64,000 nucleotides of DNA. It comes from an uncultured Litoreibacter sp. (GTDB taxonomy: Bacteria; Pseudomonadota; Alphaproteobacteria; Rhodobacterales; Rhodobacteraceae). Below are positions 49,433 through 58,335 of the stretch, piece after piece. Where the stretch lies: positions 620,001 to 684,000 of the forward strand of contig CANLOU010000003.1 of NCBI GenBank assembly GCA_947492995.1. The letters run 5' to 3'. How positions within the stretch are numbered: position 1 is the first letter of the stretch; every line of letters starts with the position of its first letter. The translations under genes were made by a program, and so were the position numbers. Below the pieces are notes generated by a model. The model made no database searches and was not told where the DNA came from. It saw only the letters and a list, made by a program, of their open reading frames with translations.

Positions 49433-49966
49433 ATGAGAAACATGTTTAAATTCTGGCACCGCGCGAAGGCAGAGGACGGCAACGCCTCGGTGGAATTCGT
49501 CATCGTGGTGCCGGTGTTCCTGCTGCTCTTCGTCTCGATCTTCGAGCTGGGGATGGCCACGATCCGCACCACCATGCTGGAGCATGGCATGGATATGACC
49601 ATGCGTGACATCCGCCTGAGCACTGGGCAAACCATTTCGCATGACCAGATCCGCGACCGTATCTGCGACCGGGCAGGCCTGCTGAAGAACTGCCACGACT
49701 CGTTGTTGGTGGAGATGGTGCGCATTGACCGCGTTACCTTCGACCTGCCACCAATTCGCGCGACCTGCATCGACAAATCGCCCGAGGCGGCGCTGCCGGT
49801 GACCACCATCACCAATGGCGGCGACAGCGACCTGATGTTTCTTCGCGCCTGTTTCGTGGTTGACCCGCTATACCCGACCTTTGGTCTGGGCGCGATGCTC
49901 AAGAAAGACCCTGCAGGCAACATGCAGATCGTCGCCAGCTCAATCTTTGCGCAGGAGCCTAAGTAA
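49433..49966 (+). CDS. tadE: TadE-like pseudopilin
   Basis: 177 residues. AEDGNASVEFVIVVPVFLLLFVSIFELGMATIRTTMLEHGMDMTMRDIRLS is the TadE pseudopilin signature, with Glu at +5 of the processed helix (G-x-A-S-V-E-F). TadE is processed by the TadV prepilin peptidase and assists Flp pilus assembly. Four cysteines in the C-terminal half suggest disulfides in the periplasm. Its TAA overlaps the ATG of the next gene by one base. Confidence 0.88.
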   Translation: MRNMFKFWHRAKAEDGNASVEFVIVVPVFLLLFVSIFELGMATIRTTMLEHGMDMTMRDIRLSTGQTISHDQIRDRICDRAGLLKNCHDSLLVEMVRIDRVTFDLPPIRATCIDKSPEAALPVTTITNGGDSDLMFLRACFVVDPLYPTFGLGAMLKKDPAGNMQIVASSIFAQEPK

Positions 49967-50652
49967 TGTTTGATATACGTGGAAAAATGAAGCGCGCATG
50001 GATCAACACCGTTGAGCCGCTGCGCCGCGAAGACGGCTCTGTGATGATGGAGGCCGTGATTATCATGCCTTTGTTGGCGGGCTTCTATTGCGCCTCCTTC
50101 GTGTGGTTCGACGTCTTCCGCCAGAAGACGCTGACCATGAAGGCCAGCTACGCGGTCAGCGACGTGCTGTCGCGCCAAAGTACGGTGGACGAGCCGTTCT
50201 TGGACAACATGCACAAGATGCTGGACTACATGATCCCAAGTAACGCGCGCCCCCGGATGCGGGTGTCGTTGATTAGCTATAATGACGACTATGCCGGCGA
50301 AAATGACTACCGCTTGCGCTGGTCTTATGGCCCCTATGGCATGCCGGACCTGACGCAGGCCGATCTGGACAAGGATGTCAGCTGGATCCCGTCTATGGGC
50401 GACGACGAGGTGATCGTGGTGACAGAGACATTCGTCTCCTACCAGCCGATCTTCCGCGTTGGCATCCCTGACCAAATCTTCAAAAACGTGATCGTAACCC
50501 GCCCACGGTTCCATCCGACACTCGACAAGGACGGCGAGTTTGAGCTGGCCTCCAATGTGGATGACGAGGATGATGACGGTGACGGCGATCCGGTCGGGAC
50601 CGAAACCGGCGCGGATGGCGGCGGCGATTCAAGCGACGGTGACGGCGAATAA
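49966..50652 (+). CDS. tadF: TadF-like pseudopilin with acidic tail
   Basis: 228 residues. LRREDGSVMMEAVIIMPLLAGFYCASFVWFDVFRQKTLTMKASYAVSDVLSRQS resembles TadE/F pseudopilins. The end is a long Asp/Gly/Glu-rich tail (from about residue 190: VDDEDDDGDGDPVGTETGADGGGDSS...), likely disordered or Ca2+-binding. Start coupled to the TadE stop (TAATG). The rest of the tad locus is not in the window, and a terminator closes this three-gene unit. Confidence 0.8.
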   Translation: MFDIRGKMKRAWINTVEPLRREDGSVMMEAVIIMPLLAGFYCASFVWFDVFRQKTLTMKASYAVSDVLSRQSTVDEPFLDNMHKMLDYMIPSNARPRMRVSLISYNDDYAGENDYRLRWSYGPYGMPDLTQADLDKDVSWIPSMGDDEVIVVTETFVSYQPIFRVGIPDQIFKNVIVTRPRFHPTLDKDGEFELASNVDDEDDDGDGDPVGTETGADGGGDSSDGDGE

Positions 50653-50676
50653 TCTGCTGACCAAGCAATTGTGAAA

Positions 50677-50704
50677 GCGGCGGCCCATGTGGCCGCCGTT
50701 TTTC
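50677..50704 (+). terminator. terminator of the tad unit
   Basis: CGGCGGCC-CATGT-GGCCGCCG followed by TTTTT. Strong intrinsic terminator. Confidence 0.9.
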
Positions 50705-50805
50705 GTTTTGTCATATTGTTGGTGTTTTTTGTCGCTTGCTCGCATTGAATTTGGGTCGGCGGGATGGTTCTGTCTTCCTGAACACTTGCCGGGGGACATC
50801 CTGAC

Positions 50806-52059
50806 ATGGGCTACAACGCCTTGCGCATTCTCAAAGAGGGTCTCACCGGCAACAAGGGCTGGGGCCCGGTCTGGCGCTCGCCCGAGCCCAAATCTGAGTA
50901 TGATGTGATTATCATCGGCGGCGGGGGGCATGGGCTGTCGACCGCGTATTATCTGGCCAAGAACCACGGCATCACCAATGTCGCGGTGCTGGAAAAGGGC
51001 TATATCGGGTCGGGCAATATCGGTCGCAACACCACGATTGTGCGGGCCAATTACATGCTGCCGGGCAATTCGGAGTTCTATTCGCATTCATTGAAGCTGT
51101 GGGAAAACCTCGAACAGGAGCTGAATTACAACGTGATGATGTCCCAGCGGGGGCAGATCATGCTGTGCCATTCAGACGGCCAGCGCGACGAGTTTGCGCG
51201 GCGTGGCAACATGATGATGAACCAGGGCGACGACGCCGAACTTTGGAGCACCGAGCGCGTCCGCGCCGAGATCCCGTTTCTTGATTTCGACAACACCCGC
51301 TTCCCGATCTATGGCGGGTTGATGCATGGGCGTGGCGGCTCTGCCCGCCACGACGCTGTCGCGTGGGGCTATGCGCGCGGGGCGGACCAGCTGGGCGTGG
51401 ACCTGATCCAGAACTGCGAGGTCACCGGCATCGACGTGGTGGACGGGGTGGTGCAGGGGGTGCAAACGTCCCGCGGGGCGATCCGTGCCAAGCGGGTGGG
51501 CATTGTGACGGCGGGGCGCTCCTCCCAGGTTGCGGCCATGGCGGGGCTCGACGTGCCGATCGAAAGCCACGTGTTGCAGGCCTTTGTGTCCGAGGGGCTG
51601 AAGCCCGCCATCGACCACGTCATCAGCTACGGCATGGGGCATTTCTATATCAGCCAATCCGACAAGGGCGGCTTGGTTTTCGGCGGCGATCTGGATTTCT
51701 ATGCCTCCTACGCGGCGCGGGGCAACCTGCCGATGATGGAGCATGTGATGGAGGCGGGGATGACCCTGATGCCCGCCATCGGCAAGGCCAAGGTGCTGCG
51801 CTCATGGGGCGGGATCATGGACATGACGCCCGATGGGTCATTCATCATCGACCGCACCGAGGTCGACGGGCTCTACATGGATTGCGGCTGGTGTTACGGC
51901 GGCTTCAAGGCGGTGCCCGCATCAGGCTGGTGCATGGCGCATCTGATGGCCGAGGACGCACATCACGAGGTCGCTAAGCGTCACACGTTCGATCGCTTCC
52001 GCACAGGACACGGATTGATGGACGAAGAAGGCACCGGCGCGCAACACAACCTGCACTAA
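50806..52059 (+). CDS. soxB: sarcosine oxidase subunit beta
   Basis: 417 residues. FAD-dependent subunit of heterotetrameric sarcosine oxidase, which oxidatively demethylates sarcosine to glycine with transfer of formaldehyde to tetrahydrofolate. VIIIGGGGHGLSTAYYLAKNHG (35-56) binds FAD; GYIGSGNIGRNTTIVRANYMLPGNSEFY is a SoxB hallmark; HGRGGSARHDAVAWGYA holds the segment with the covalent-FMN histidine; CGWCYGGFKAVPASG lies near the C-terminus. The other subunits follow only after a 2.5-kb interruption at 52072-54596. Confidence 0.96.
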   Translation: MGYNALRILKEGLTGNKGWGPVWRSPEPKSEYDVIIIGGGGHGLSTAYYLAKNHGITNVAVLEKGYIGSGNIGRNTTIVRANYMLPGNSEFYSHSLKLWENLEQELNYNVMMSQRGQIMLCHSDGQRDEFARRGNMMMNQGDDAELWSTERVRAEIPFLDFDNTRFPIYGGLMHGRGGSARHDAVAWGYARGADQLGVDLIQNCEVTGIDVVDGVVQGVQTSRGAIRAKRVGIVTAGRSSQVAAMAGLDVPIESHVLQAFVSEGLKPAIDHVISYGMGHFYISQSDKGGLVFGGDLDFYASYAARGNLPMMEHVMEAGMTLMPAIGKAKVLRSWGGIMDMTPDGSFIIDRTEVDGLYMDCGWCYGGFKAVPASGWCMAHLMAEDAHHEVAKRHTFDRFRTGHGLMDEEGTGAQHNLH

Positions 52060-52071
52060 GGCCGACTGCTT

Positions 52072-53955
52072 CTAGTATTCAATGAGCGAGATCGCCCGTA
52101 GCCGCCGCCTCTCGCGAAGGTCGGCCAGGCGTTTTGCCGCTTCGCTCCACAGGTCCGTGTCGATCAGCACCATCGAGAAACCTCGGTCGGGCAGGTCGGG
52201 ATCAAAATGCAGCCCAAGGACAGCGCCGCACTTGGCCTTGTATCGGCTAAGGCGAAAGACGCTGTTGCGACGAAATAATGGATCTTGAAAGGCGCATTTT
52301 GACGTATCTGTCCGGGCGCGGTCCGGCTCTGCGTACCAGTAATAGACAGGCGCGGAAGAGTCCGACCGACGGCCGTCCGGCTTCTTTTCGATGTGCAGCG
52401 GAGGTCCATAGCGCCCGATAAGCGATGTTAGTGGATCGAGAGGAACATTTGGTGTCCCTTGAAACCACCTTACGACAGCTGCGACCTGCCCACGGTCGCC
52501 GCCAGACGTTCCGAAATGGACTTGCGCGTCTTCGCGGATGCCCGCCCCCAACTCCGCGCTTGCCGTAAATGCTCGGAAAAAGGGGTTCAGGTCGGTGCGG
52601 CAGCTTTCCGCCAAAGGATCAAGCCGTTTGGCTTCAAACGCCGCTAGCGCGGCCTTGTTTTCGTCGGTAAGTCTCCCGTCAGGCCCGCTAAGTCGTTGGC
52701 GTTCCGCATTGATGCGCTGGTAGATGTTGGCATTGACCTCCGAATTGCAGTTTGACGCCCCGGTGGATGTTGATTGCGGCAGGCGGTCTCTCAGGACAAA
52801 AGGCACCTTGCGGGCAGATAGGGCCACCCGGACGTCCGCGCTGGCCATGCCCAACCGGATTCCCAGCACGTCAAACGGGTTATTCACAGTGGCCGCTTTC
52901 GCCTTGGCCAGAACTTCACGCTGTTGGGCGGCTTTCTCCCGGCGGACCACCCCGACATTGGCATAGAGATCTGCCAACGAGATAGTCTTGATCGGCTGGG
53001 TCAGCCCAGCGTCTAGGTACAGGTTCAACTGGTCCGGCACATAGGTCATGGCCCCGTCTGGATCTGACGGAAAGATGATGCGCCCGGCTTCTGCCGCCCA
53101 GACGCGGCGGCGCAGGCGCTCGTCAACGGCGACTTGTTTCAACGCGCGTACAAAGGGGCGGGCAGAGCTCGGCTCAAGCGGCAGGGTGGTCTTCAATTCG
53201 AAATCGACCCTGTTGACGATGTCGAAACCATCATCGCGCGGCACTTGCGTGTTGGTACTGAAGTCGGTTGCGGGGGCCAGCTGTTCTTCGGTGAGGTCGC
53301 TCAGCAACTGCGTTTCGCTGCGGATATTGAGTTGGTTTTTCTCGGTATCAAAAATTCCAAAATCTATGGTCCGAAATGTCAAAACTTTGACAAATCCCCG
53401 CAGCGGCTCGGCCGTGCCATATTCGCGCAGCATCAACTGGTGGAAATCGAACCGGTCGAATTCGTCAATGGAGCCGCGCAAAAATTCCGAGAACACTTGG
53501 GACGAGGCGCCGGCATCGGGCAGTGTCTTTCCCATAGACGCCGCAATCGCCACCCGCGAGGAGGCGTTCAGCAAAAGGCGGCTCAGATCAACGCTATCAC
53601 TAAAAGTCGGCTCCTTGGACTTGCGGTAGTTGCGCAGCGCCCAGAACCGCACCCAAGCCGCGTTGATGCTGGGCAAATCCAATGCAATCGGCGTGCCATA
53701 GGGCGCGATGACGGTGTTAACAGGCATGTCTTGCGTGATTGTGCGGCCATTCGTGCCGATGGCGCTGCGCTGCGTTGTTTGCGCGACGGTGCCGAATGCG
53801 CCCTGCGGGATCAGCAAATAGCCCTCAAGGGCGGGGATCTGGTACGATGCCGAAACAGCGTTTGTCAGATCGGAACCAGCATCCTGCTGCGCGGATGCGC
53901 CAGCACCCATGACACACGATAAAAATAGCCCAACTAAGGCGCTCAAAACACGCAT
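52072..53955 (-). CDS. large secreted protein of unknown function, antisense within the sox locus
   Basis: 627 residues with a signal peptide (MRVLSALVGLFLSCVMGAGASA). The mature protein contains PALEGYLLIPQGAFGTVAQTTQRSAIGTNGRTI, and a domain in the second half (NPFDVLGIRLGMASADVRVAL...YGPPLHIEKK...YYWYAEPDRA) reminiscent of periplasmic lipoproteins that follow the pattern LGIRLGM-x-x-x-D. No family is recognised with confidence. GGAGAACG precedes the ATG at 53955. Its codon use is less GC-rich than that of the sox genes. The stop is 12 bp from the soxB stop, tail to tail. Confidence 0.75.
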   Translation of the reverse strand: MRVLSALVGLFLSCVMGAGASAQQDAGSDLTNAVSASYQIPALEGYLLIPQGAFGTVAQTTQRSAIGTNGRTITQDMPVNTVIAPYGTPIALDLPSINAAWVRFWALRNYRKSKEPTFSDSVDLSRLLLNASSRVAIAASMGKTLPDAGASSQVFSEFLRGSIDEFDRFDFHQLMLREYGTAEPLRGFVKVLTFRTIDFGIFDTEKNQLNIRSETQLLSDLTEEQLAPATDFSTNTQVPRDDGFDIVNRVDFELKTTLPLEPSSARPFVRALKQVAVDERLRRRVWAAEAGRIIFPSDPDGAMTYVPDQLNLYLDAGLTQPIKTISLADLYANVGVVRREKAAQQREVLAKAKAATVNNPFDVLGIRLGMASADVRVALSARKVPFVLRDRLPQSTSTGASNCNSEVNANIYQRINAERQRLSGPDGRLTDENKAALAAFEAKRLDPLAESCRTDLNPFFRAFTASAELGAGIREDAQVHFGTSGGDRGQVAAVVRWFQGTPNVPLDPLTSLIGRYGPPLHIEKKPDGRRSDSSAPVYYWYAEPDRARTDTSKCAFQDPLFRRNSVFRLSRYKAKCGAVLGLHFDPDLPDRGFSMVLIDTDLWSEAAKRLADLRERRRLRAISLIEY

Positions 53956-54083
53956 GATCGTTCTCCGTTCCCTAATCGGAGTGAAACACAAGATTTTGGG
54001 CTTGAGAAGGCACGATGTCGGCGGCAACATCCCCCGTGTCAGGAACCTGCGCGTCGCAGACTGAAAGGCCACGTCATCGTGGC

Positions 54084-54596
54084 ATGGATGAAGGGGAGAT
54101 CGCCATCCGCAGCTTAGTCATCACCGGCCTTCTGGCGCTAACGGCCCCCGCGCAGGCGCAGGACCTGTTGTCGTGCTACGCTCGCAACTATTCCGACGCG
54201 CATCTGGCGCAGAACCCCGATCAGGTGGTGCAATCCATCGTTTTGGCCTTTGAGCGCGGGGCAGGGGATCTTTACGTCACCATGGCCGCCAAGATCGCTG
54301 ATGGCGGCCACGCAAGAGGCGGGCCGTTGGTGGGGCAATGGGTGGATCAGGGGCTCTATTGCTATGAGGGGGAGGCCGACGCGGTTGGTGCGAAATGCGC
54401 CGTCGAATGCGATGGCGGGTCGCTGGAGGTGACCAAAGTCACTGGCGACAGCCTGACGTTTCGAACGCAGTATCTCACCGTTGGCGACACGGAGGAATGC
54501 GGCGGCTCTATAGATTTGGCAGAGCGGCCGGGCCAGCCTGTGTCCTACAAGCTGTCCAAGGCCGATTTTAAGCACTGCGAGGCCCTGCTGCGATGA
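54084..54596 (+). CDS. small secreted cysteine-containing protein coupled to soxD
   Basis: About 170 residues. A hydrophobic start (IAIRSLVITGLLALTAPAQAQ) is a signal peptide, and the mature part (DLLSCYARNYSDAHLAQNPDQVVQSIVLAFERGAGDLYVTMAAKIADGGHARGGPLVGQWVDQGLYCYEGEADAVGAKCAVECDGGSLEV...) has six to eight cysteines. No family recognised. The start could be 54084 or, without its first ten residues, slightly later. Its TGA overlaps the soxD ATG by four bases, so translation of soxD is likely coupled to it. Confidence 0.7.
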   Translation: MDEGEIAIRSLVITGLLALTAPAQAQDLLSCYARNYSDAHLAQNPDQVVQSIVLAFERGAGDLYVTMAAKIADGGHARGGPLVGQWVDQGLYCYEGEADAVGAKCAVECDGGSLEVTKVTGDSLTFRTQYLTVGDTEECGGSIDLAERPGQPVSYKLSKADFKHCEALLR

Positions 54597-54853
54597 GGAT
54601 CAATTGCCCAATCTGCGGTGCGCGTGACCGCCGCGAATTCTACTACATGGGTGCCGACGACTTTCTGGACCGCCCCGAGGCGGGCGATCAGGACGCCATG
54701 CACCGCTACCTTCATATCCGCGAAAACCCCGCGGGCGTCACCCGCGACCTTTGGCACCACGAAGCTGGCTGCGCGTCTTGGCTTGTGGTCGACCGCAACG
54801 TGTCGACGCATGAAATTCTGGGCGTCACCTTGGCGTCGAAGGTGGCGTCATGA
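54593..54853 (+). CDS. soxD: sarcosine oxidase subunit delta
   Basis: 86 residues: MRINCPICGARDRREFYYMGADDFLDRPEAG... SoxD is the small Zn-binding subunit. The ligands C5, C8, H55 or H56 and C60 are present (CPIC...WHHEAGC). It overlaps the upstream small-protein gene and the downstream soxA by four bases each (ATGA). Confidence 0.96.
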   Translation: MRINCPICGARDRREFYYMGADDFLDRPEAGDQDAMHRYLHIRENPAGVTRDLWHHEAGCASWLVVDRNVSTHEILGVTLASKVAS

Positions 54854-57777
54854 GGCTGCCGAACAGGGGGCTGGTTGACCGCTCGAAACGCGTTTCCTTC
54901 ACATTCGACGGTACCAGCTATCAGGGCTTTGAAGGCGACACGCTGGCCTCCGCGCTCTTGGCCAACAACGTCAAGCTGGTCGGGCGGTCGTTCAAATACC
55001 ATCGCCCGCGCGGGATCATGTCCGATGGCAGCCAGGAACCCAACGGGCTGGTGGAGCTGCATCGCGGCACCCAGATCACGCCCAATGTGCGCATGACCCA
55101 GCAGGAGCTGCACGCCTCGCTCAAGGCCCGCTCCCAAAACCATTGGGGCAGTCTTGAATGGGACGTGCTGGAACTGAATGATCTGCTGTCCCCTTTCCTG
55201 AGCGCGGGCTTCTACTACAAGACCTTCATGTGGCCGAAAGCCTTCTGGGAAAAGCTGTATGAGCCGGTGATCCGCCGCGCCGCAGGGCTTGGCAAGCTGT
55301 CGATGCAGGCCAATGACGAGTATTACGAGAAGGCCTTCGCCTTCTGCGACGTGCTGGTCATAGGGTCCGGCCCCGCGGGGCTGATGGCAGCCCTGACCGC
55401 CGCGGGTGCGGGCGCAGATGTGATCTTGTGCGAAGAAGATTTCCGCGCCGGCGGACGCCTGAACTTTGAGACCATCGCGGTCGGCGGCCAGCCCGGGGCC
55501 GCGTGGGCGGAGGCGCAGATCGCAAAGCTGCGCGCCATGCCCAATGTGCGTGTTATGACCCGCACGACGGTGACAGGGGCCTATGACGGCGGCACTTATG
55601 GCGCGGTGCAGCGCGTGTCTCACCATCTGGCGGACGCGCAGGGCGCGCCGGTCGAGACCTTCTGGCGGATCGTCGCCAAAGGCTGCGTCTACGCCGCCGG
55701 CGCGATGGAGCGCCCCGTGGCCTTCCGCAACAATGACCGTCCCGGCGTGATGATGGCCAGCGCCATGCGCGGCTACCTCAACCGCTTCGGGGTGCAGGTG
55801 GGCCAGCGGGCCGTGATCTTCGGCAATAATGACGACGCCTTCCGAACCGCGCAGGATCTGGCGGAGGCAGGGGTTCATATCGCCGCCTATGTCGACAGCC
55901 GCAACGACGCGACGATCAAAGGCGATTTCCCGATCCATTTGGGCAGTCAGGTCTCAAACGTCAAAGGCCGCATGGGGGTCGAAGGCGTGACCATCACCGG
56001 GCCGTCTGGCTCGGATGATGTCATGGCCGATTGTCTGGGCGTCTCGGGCGGCTGGAACCCGACGGTGCATCTGACCTGTCACATGAACGGACGCCCGCAA
56101 TGGAATGAAAACATTGTAGGATTCATCCCCAAGCCGGGGATGATACCGGGTATGGAAGTGGCGGGGGCCGCTGGCGGCACCTTCTCCACCCATGGCTGCA
56201 TGAAGTCCGGCATTTTCCGCGCCAAGGAGGTTCTAAAAGCCCTCGGCATCACCGCCCGCGCGCCGCGCATGCCCGAGGCGGAGGACGCGCCTTACCGGAT
56301 CAAACCGCTCTGGGCTGTCGCGGGTAAGGGCCGCGCTTGGCTCGATTTTCAAAACGATGTGACGGTCAAGGATGTGCAGTTGGCGGCGCAGGAAAATATG
56401 GCCTCGGTCGAGCATATGAAGCGCTACACCACGCAAGGCATGGCCCCCGATCAAGGCAAGAACTCCAATGTGGGCGCGTTGGCGGTGCTGGCCGACGCCA
56501 CGGGGCGCGGCATCCCTGAGACCGGCACCACGACATTTCGTCCCCCCTATATGCCAGTGTCCATCGCCGCGATGGGGGCTGGCGCCCAAGGCGACGGCTT
56601 CGCCCCGCAACGCTACATGACCTCGGACCGCCGCACCCGCCAGATGGCGGCCCCGATGATCGAGGCAGGGCTGTGGTACCGCCCCTCCTATTTCCCCAAA
56701 GCGGGGGAGACGCATTGGCGGCAATCCTGCGACCGCGAGGTCACTATGGTGCGGTCTTCCGTGGGCATCTGCGATGTCTCAACCCTTGGCAAGATCGACG
56801 TGCAAGGCCCTGACGTGGCTGCATTTTTGGACTTCGTCTACACCAACACCTTTTCCACCCTGAAGGTCGGCCGCGTCCGCTACGGTCTGATGCTGCGCGA
56901 AGACGGTCACGTGCTAGATGACGGCACCACCGCGCGATTGGCGGACGATCATTTCGTGATGACCACGACCACCGCTGCCGCCGGGCTGGTCATGCGGCAC
57001 CTTGAATTTGTGCATCAATGCCTGCGACCCGACCTGGATGTGCGCTTCATCTCAACGACGGAGCAATGGGCGCAATTTGCCGTCGCTGGCCCCAGGTCCC
57101 GCGACCTCTTGAACGCCGTGCTAGACACGCCCATCGACAATGACACTTTCCCCTTCATGGCCTGCGGCGAAGTTTCCATCGGCAAGCTCAAAGCCCGGCT
57201 GTTCCGCATCTCCTTCTCCGGTGAGCACGCCTACGAGCTTGCCGTTCCCGCCCGCTACGGCGCATCGCTTTTTGAGGCGTTGCTGGAAGAGGCTGAAAAG
57301 CATGAAGGCGGCGCATACGGCATGGAGGCGCTCAACGTCATGCGGATCGAAAAGGGTTTCATCACCCATGCCGAAATCCATGGCCGCGTCACCGCCTATG
57401 ACATCGGGATGGAGCGGATGATATCGCCCAAGAAAGATTGCATCGGCAAAACCGCCGCGCAACGCCCCGGCCTGCAAGGCGCGCACCGCGAGCAACTGGT
57501 CGGCCTGCAACCCGTCGGCGCGGTGAAGGAGCTGAACGCCGGCGCGTTCCTCTTTGACACGGATGCTGACCCGACCGCCAAAAACCAGCTGGGCTACACC
57601 ACCTCCGTGGGCTTCTCGCCTGAGATGGGGATGCTGGGCATGGCGTTTTTGAAAGACGGGCGCAACCGGATGAACCACACGCTGAAGCTGGTGGATCGCA
57701 TCAGAGACGTCGAAACCTTGGTCGTGGTCTGCGACCCGGTCTTCATGGACAAAGCGGGGGACAAAGCCCGTGGTTAA
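54850..57777 (+). CDS. soxA: sarcosine oxidase subunit alpha
   Basis: 975 residues. An N-terminal ferredoxin-like fold (residues about 8-110: FDGTSYQGFEGDTLASALLANNVKLVGRSFKYHRPRGIM) precedes an NAD/FAD-type binding domain with CDVLVIGSGPAGLMAALTAAGAGADVILCEE (about 167-197). The C-terminal third (about 580-975) is a GcvT-like tetrahydrofolate-binding aminomethyltransferase domain (RVRYGLMLREDGHVLDDGTTARL...FSGEHAYELAVPARYG...). The folate domain traps the one-carbon unit as 5,10-methylene-THF, which metF in this window can reduce. Overlaps soxG by eight bases. Confidence 0.96.
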   Translation: MRLPNRGLVDRSKRVSFTFDGTSYQGFEGDTLASALLANNVKLVGRSFKYHRPRGIMSDGSQEPNGLVELHRGTQITPNVRMTQQELHASLKARSQNHWGSLEWDVLELNDLLSPFLSAGFYYKTFMWPKAFWEKLYEPVIRRAAGLGKLSMQANDEYYEKAFAFCDVLVIGSGPAGLMAALTAAGAGADVILCEEDFRAGGRLNFETIAVGGQPGAAWAEAQIAKLRAMPNVRVMTRTTVTGAYDGGTYGAVQRVSHHLADAQGAPVETFWRIVAKGCVYAAGAMERPVAFRNNDRPGVMMASAMRGYLNRFGVQVGQRAVIFGNNDDAFRTAQDLAEAGVHIAAYVDSRNDATIKGDFPIHLGSQVSNVKGRMGVEGVTITGPSGSDDVMADCLGVSGGWNPTVHLTCHMNGRPQWNENIVGFIPKPGMIPGMEVAGAAGGTFSTHGCMKSGIFRAKEVLKALGITARAPRMPEAEDAPYRIKPLWAVAGKGRAWLDFQNDVTVKDVQLAAQENMASVEHMKRYTTQGMAPDQGKNSNVGALAVLADATGRGIPETGTTTFRPPYMPVSIAAMGAGAQGDGFAPQRYMTSDRRTRQMAAPMIEAGLWYRPSYFPKAGETHWRQSCDREVTMVRSSVGICDVSTLGKIDVQGPDVAAFLDFVYTNTFSTLKVGRVRYGLMLREDGHVLDDGTTARLADDHFVMTTTTAAAGLVMRHLEFVHQCLRPDLDVRFISTTEQWAQFAVAGPRSRDLLNAVLDTPIDNDTFPFMACGEVSIGKLKARLFRISFSGEHAYELAVPARYGASLFEALLEEAEKHEGGAYGMEALNVMRIEKGFITHAEIHGRVTAYDIGMERMISPKKDCIGKTAAQRPGLQGAHREQLVGLQPVGAVKELNAGAFLFDTDADPTAKNQLGYTTSVGFSPEMGMLGMAFLKDGRNRMNHTLKLVDRIRDVETLVVVCDPVFMDKAGDKARG

Positions 57778-58303
57778 GCTCACCGAAACATCCGCCTGCG
57801 CAGGCCTGCTGCCTGTCAGTCATAGCGGCGTCACCCTGCGCGAGCTGGACGCCACTGCCATCACATCCCTTGCGCCCTATAACGGCGCGGAAAAAGCCGT
57901 TTCAACGGCCCTCAAACGGGCCATCGGCGCGGGCCTGCCCGACGCCGGACGGCTGATCGCGGGTCCCAAAGGCTGCATTCTGTGGACCGGCAGGGGCCAG
58001 TATTTCGTGCTCGGCGGCACGCTCCCCAAACTCAAGGCAGCCACAACCGACCAAACCGACGCATGGGCCTGCGTCGCGCTGGAAGGGCCAGCCGCCAGCG
58101 ACGTTCTCGCCCGGTTGTGCCCGCTCGATACCGGCGCGATGGATGAGGGCGACGTGGCGCGGTCGCTCATCGGGCATATGAGCGCGATCATCATCCGCCG
58201 TTCCGATGGCTACGACCTGATGGTCTTCCGGTCGATGGCCCGCACGCTGGTCCACGAGGTCGAAACCGTCATGAAGTCACTCGCAGCGCAGGCGCGGCTC
58301 TAG
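57770..58303 (+). CDS. soxG: sarcosine oxidase subunit gamma
   Basis: 177 residues. SoxG packs against alpha and beta near the folate site. LPVSHSGVTLRELDATAITSLAPYNGAEKAV, the Trp in CILWTGRGQYFVLGG and WACVALEGPAASDVLARLCPLDTGAMDEGDVARSLIGHMSAIIIRR fit the SoxG family. Starts with GTG, overlapping soxA. Last gene of the operon; dnaG follows after 32 bp without an obvious terminator. Confidence 0.93.
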   Translation: MVKLTETSACAGLLPVSHSGVTLRELDATAITSLAPYNGAEKAVSTALKRAIGAGLPDAGRLIAGPKGCILWTGRGQYFVLGGTLPKLKAATTDQTDAWACVALEGPAASDVLARLCPLDTGAMDEGDVARSLIGHMSAIIIRRSDGYDLMVFRSMARTLVHEVETVMKSLAAQARL

Positions 58304-58335
58304 ACTCTTGCCGCGCGCGACCCGATATATGATCC

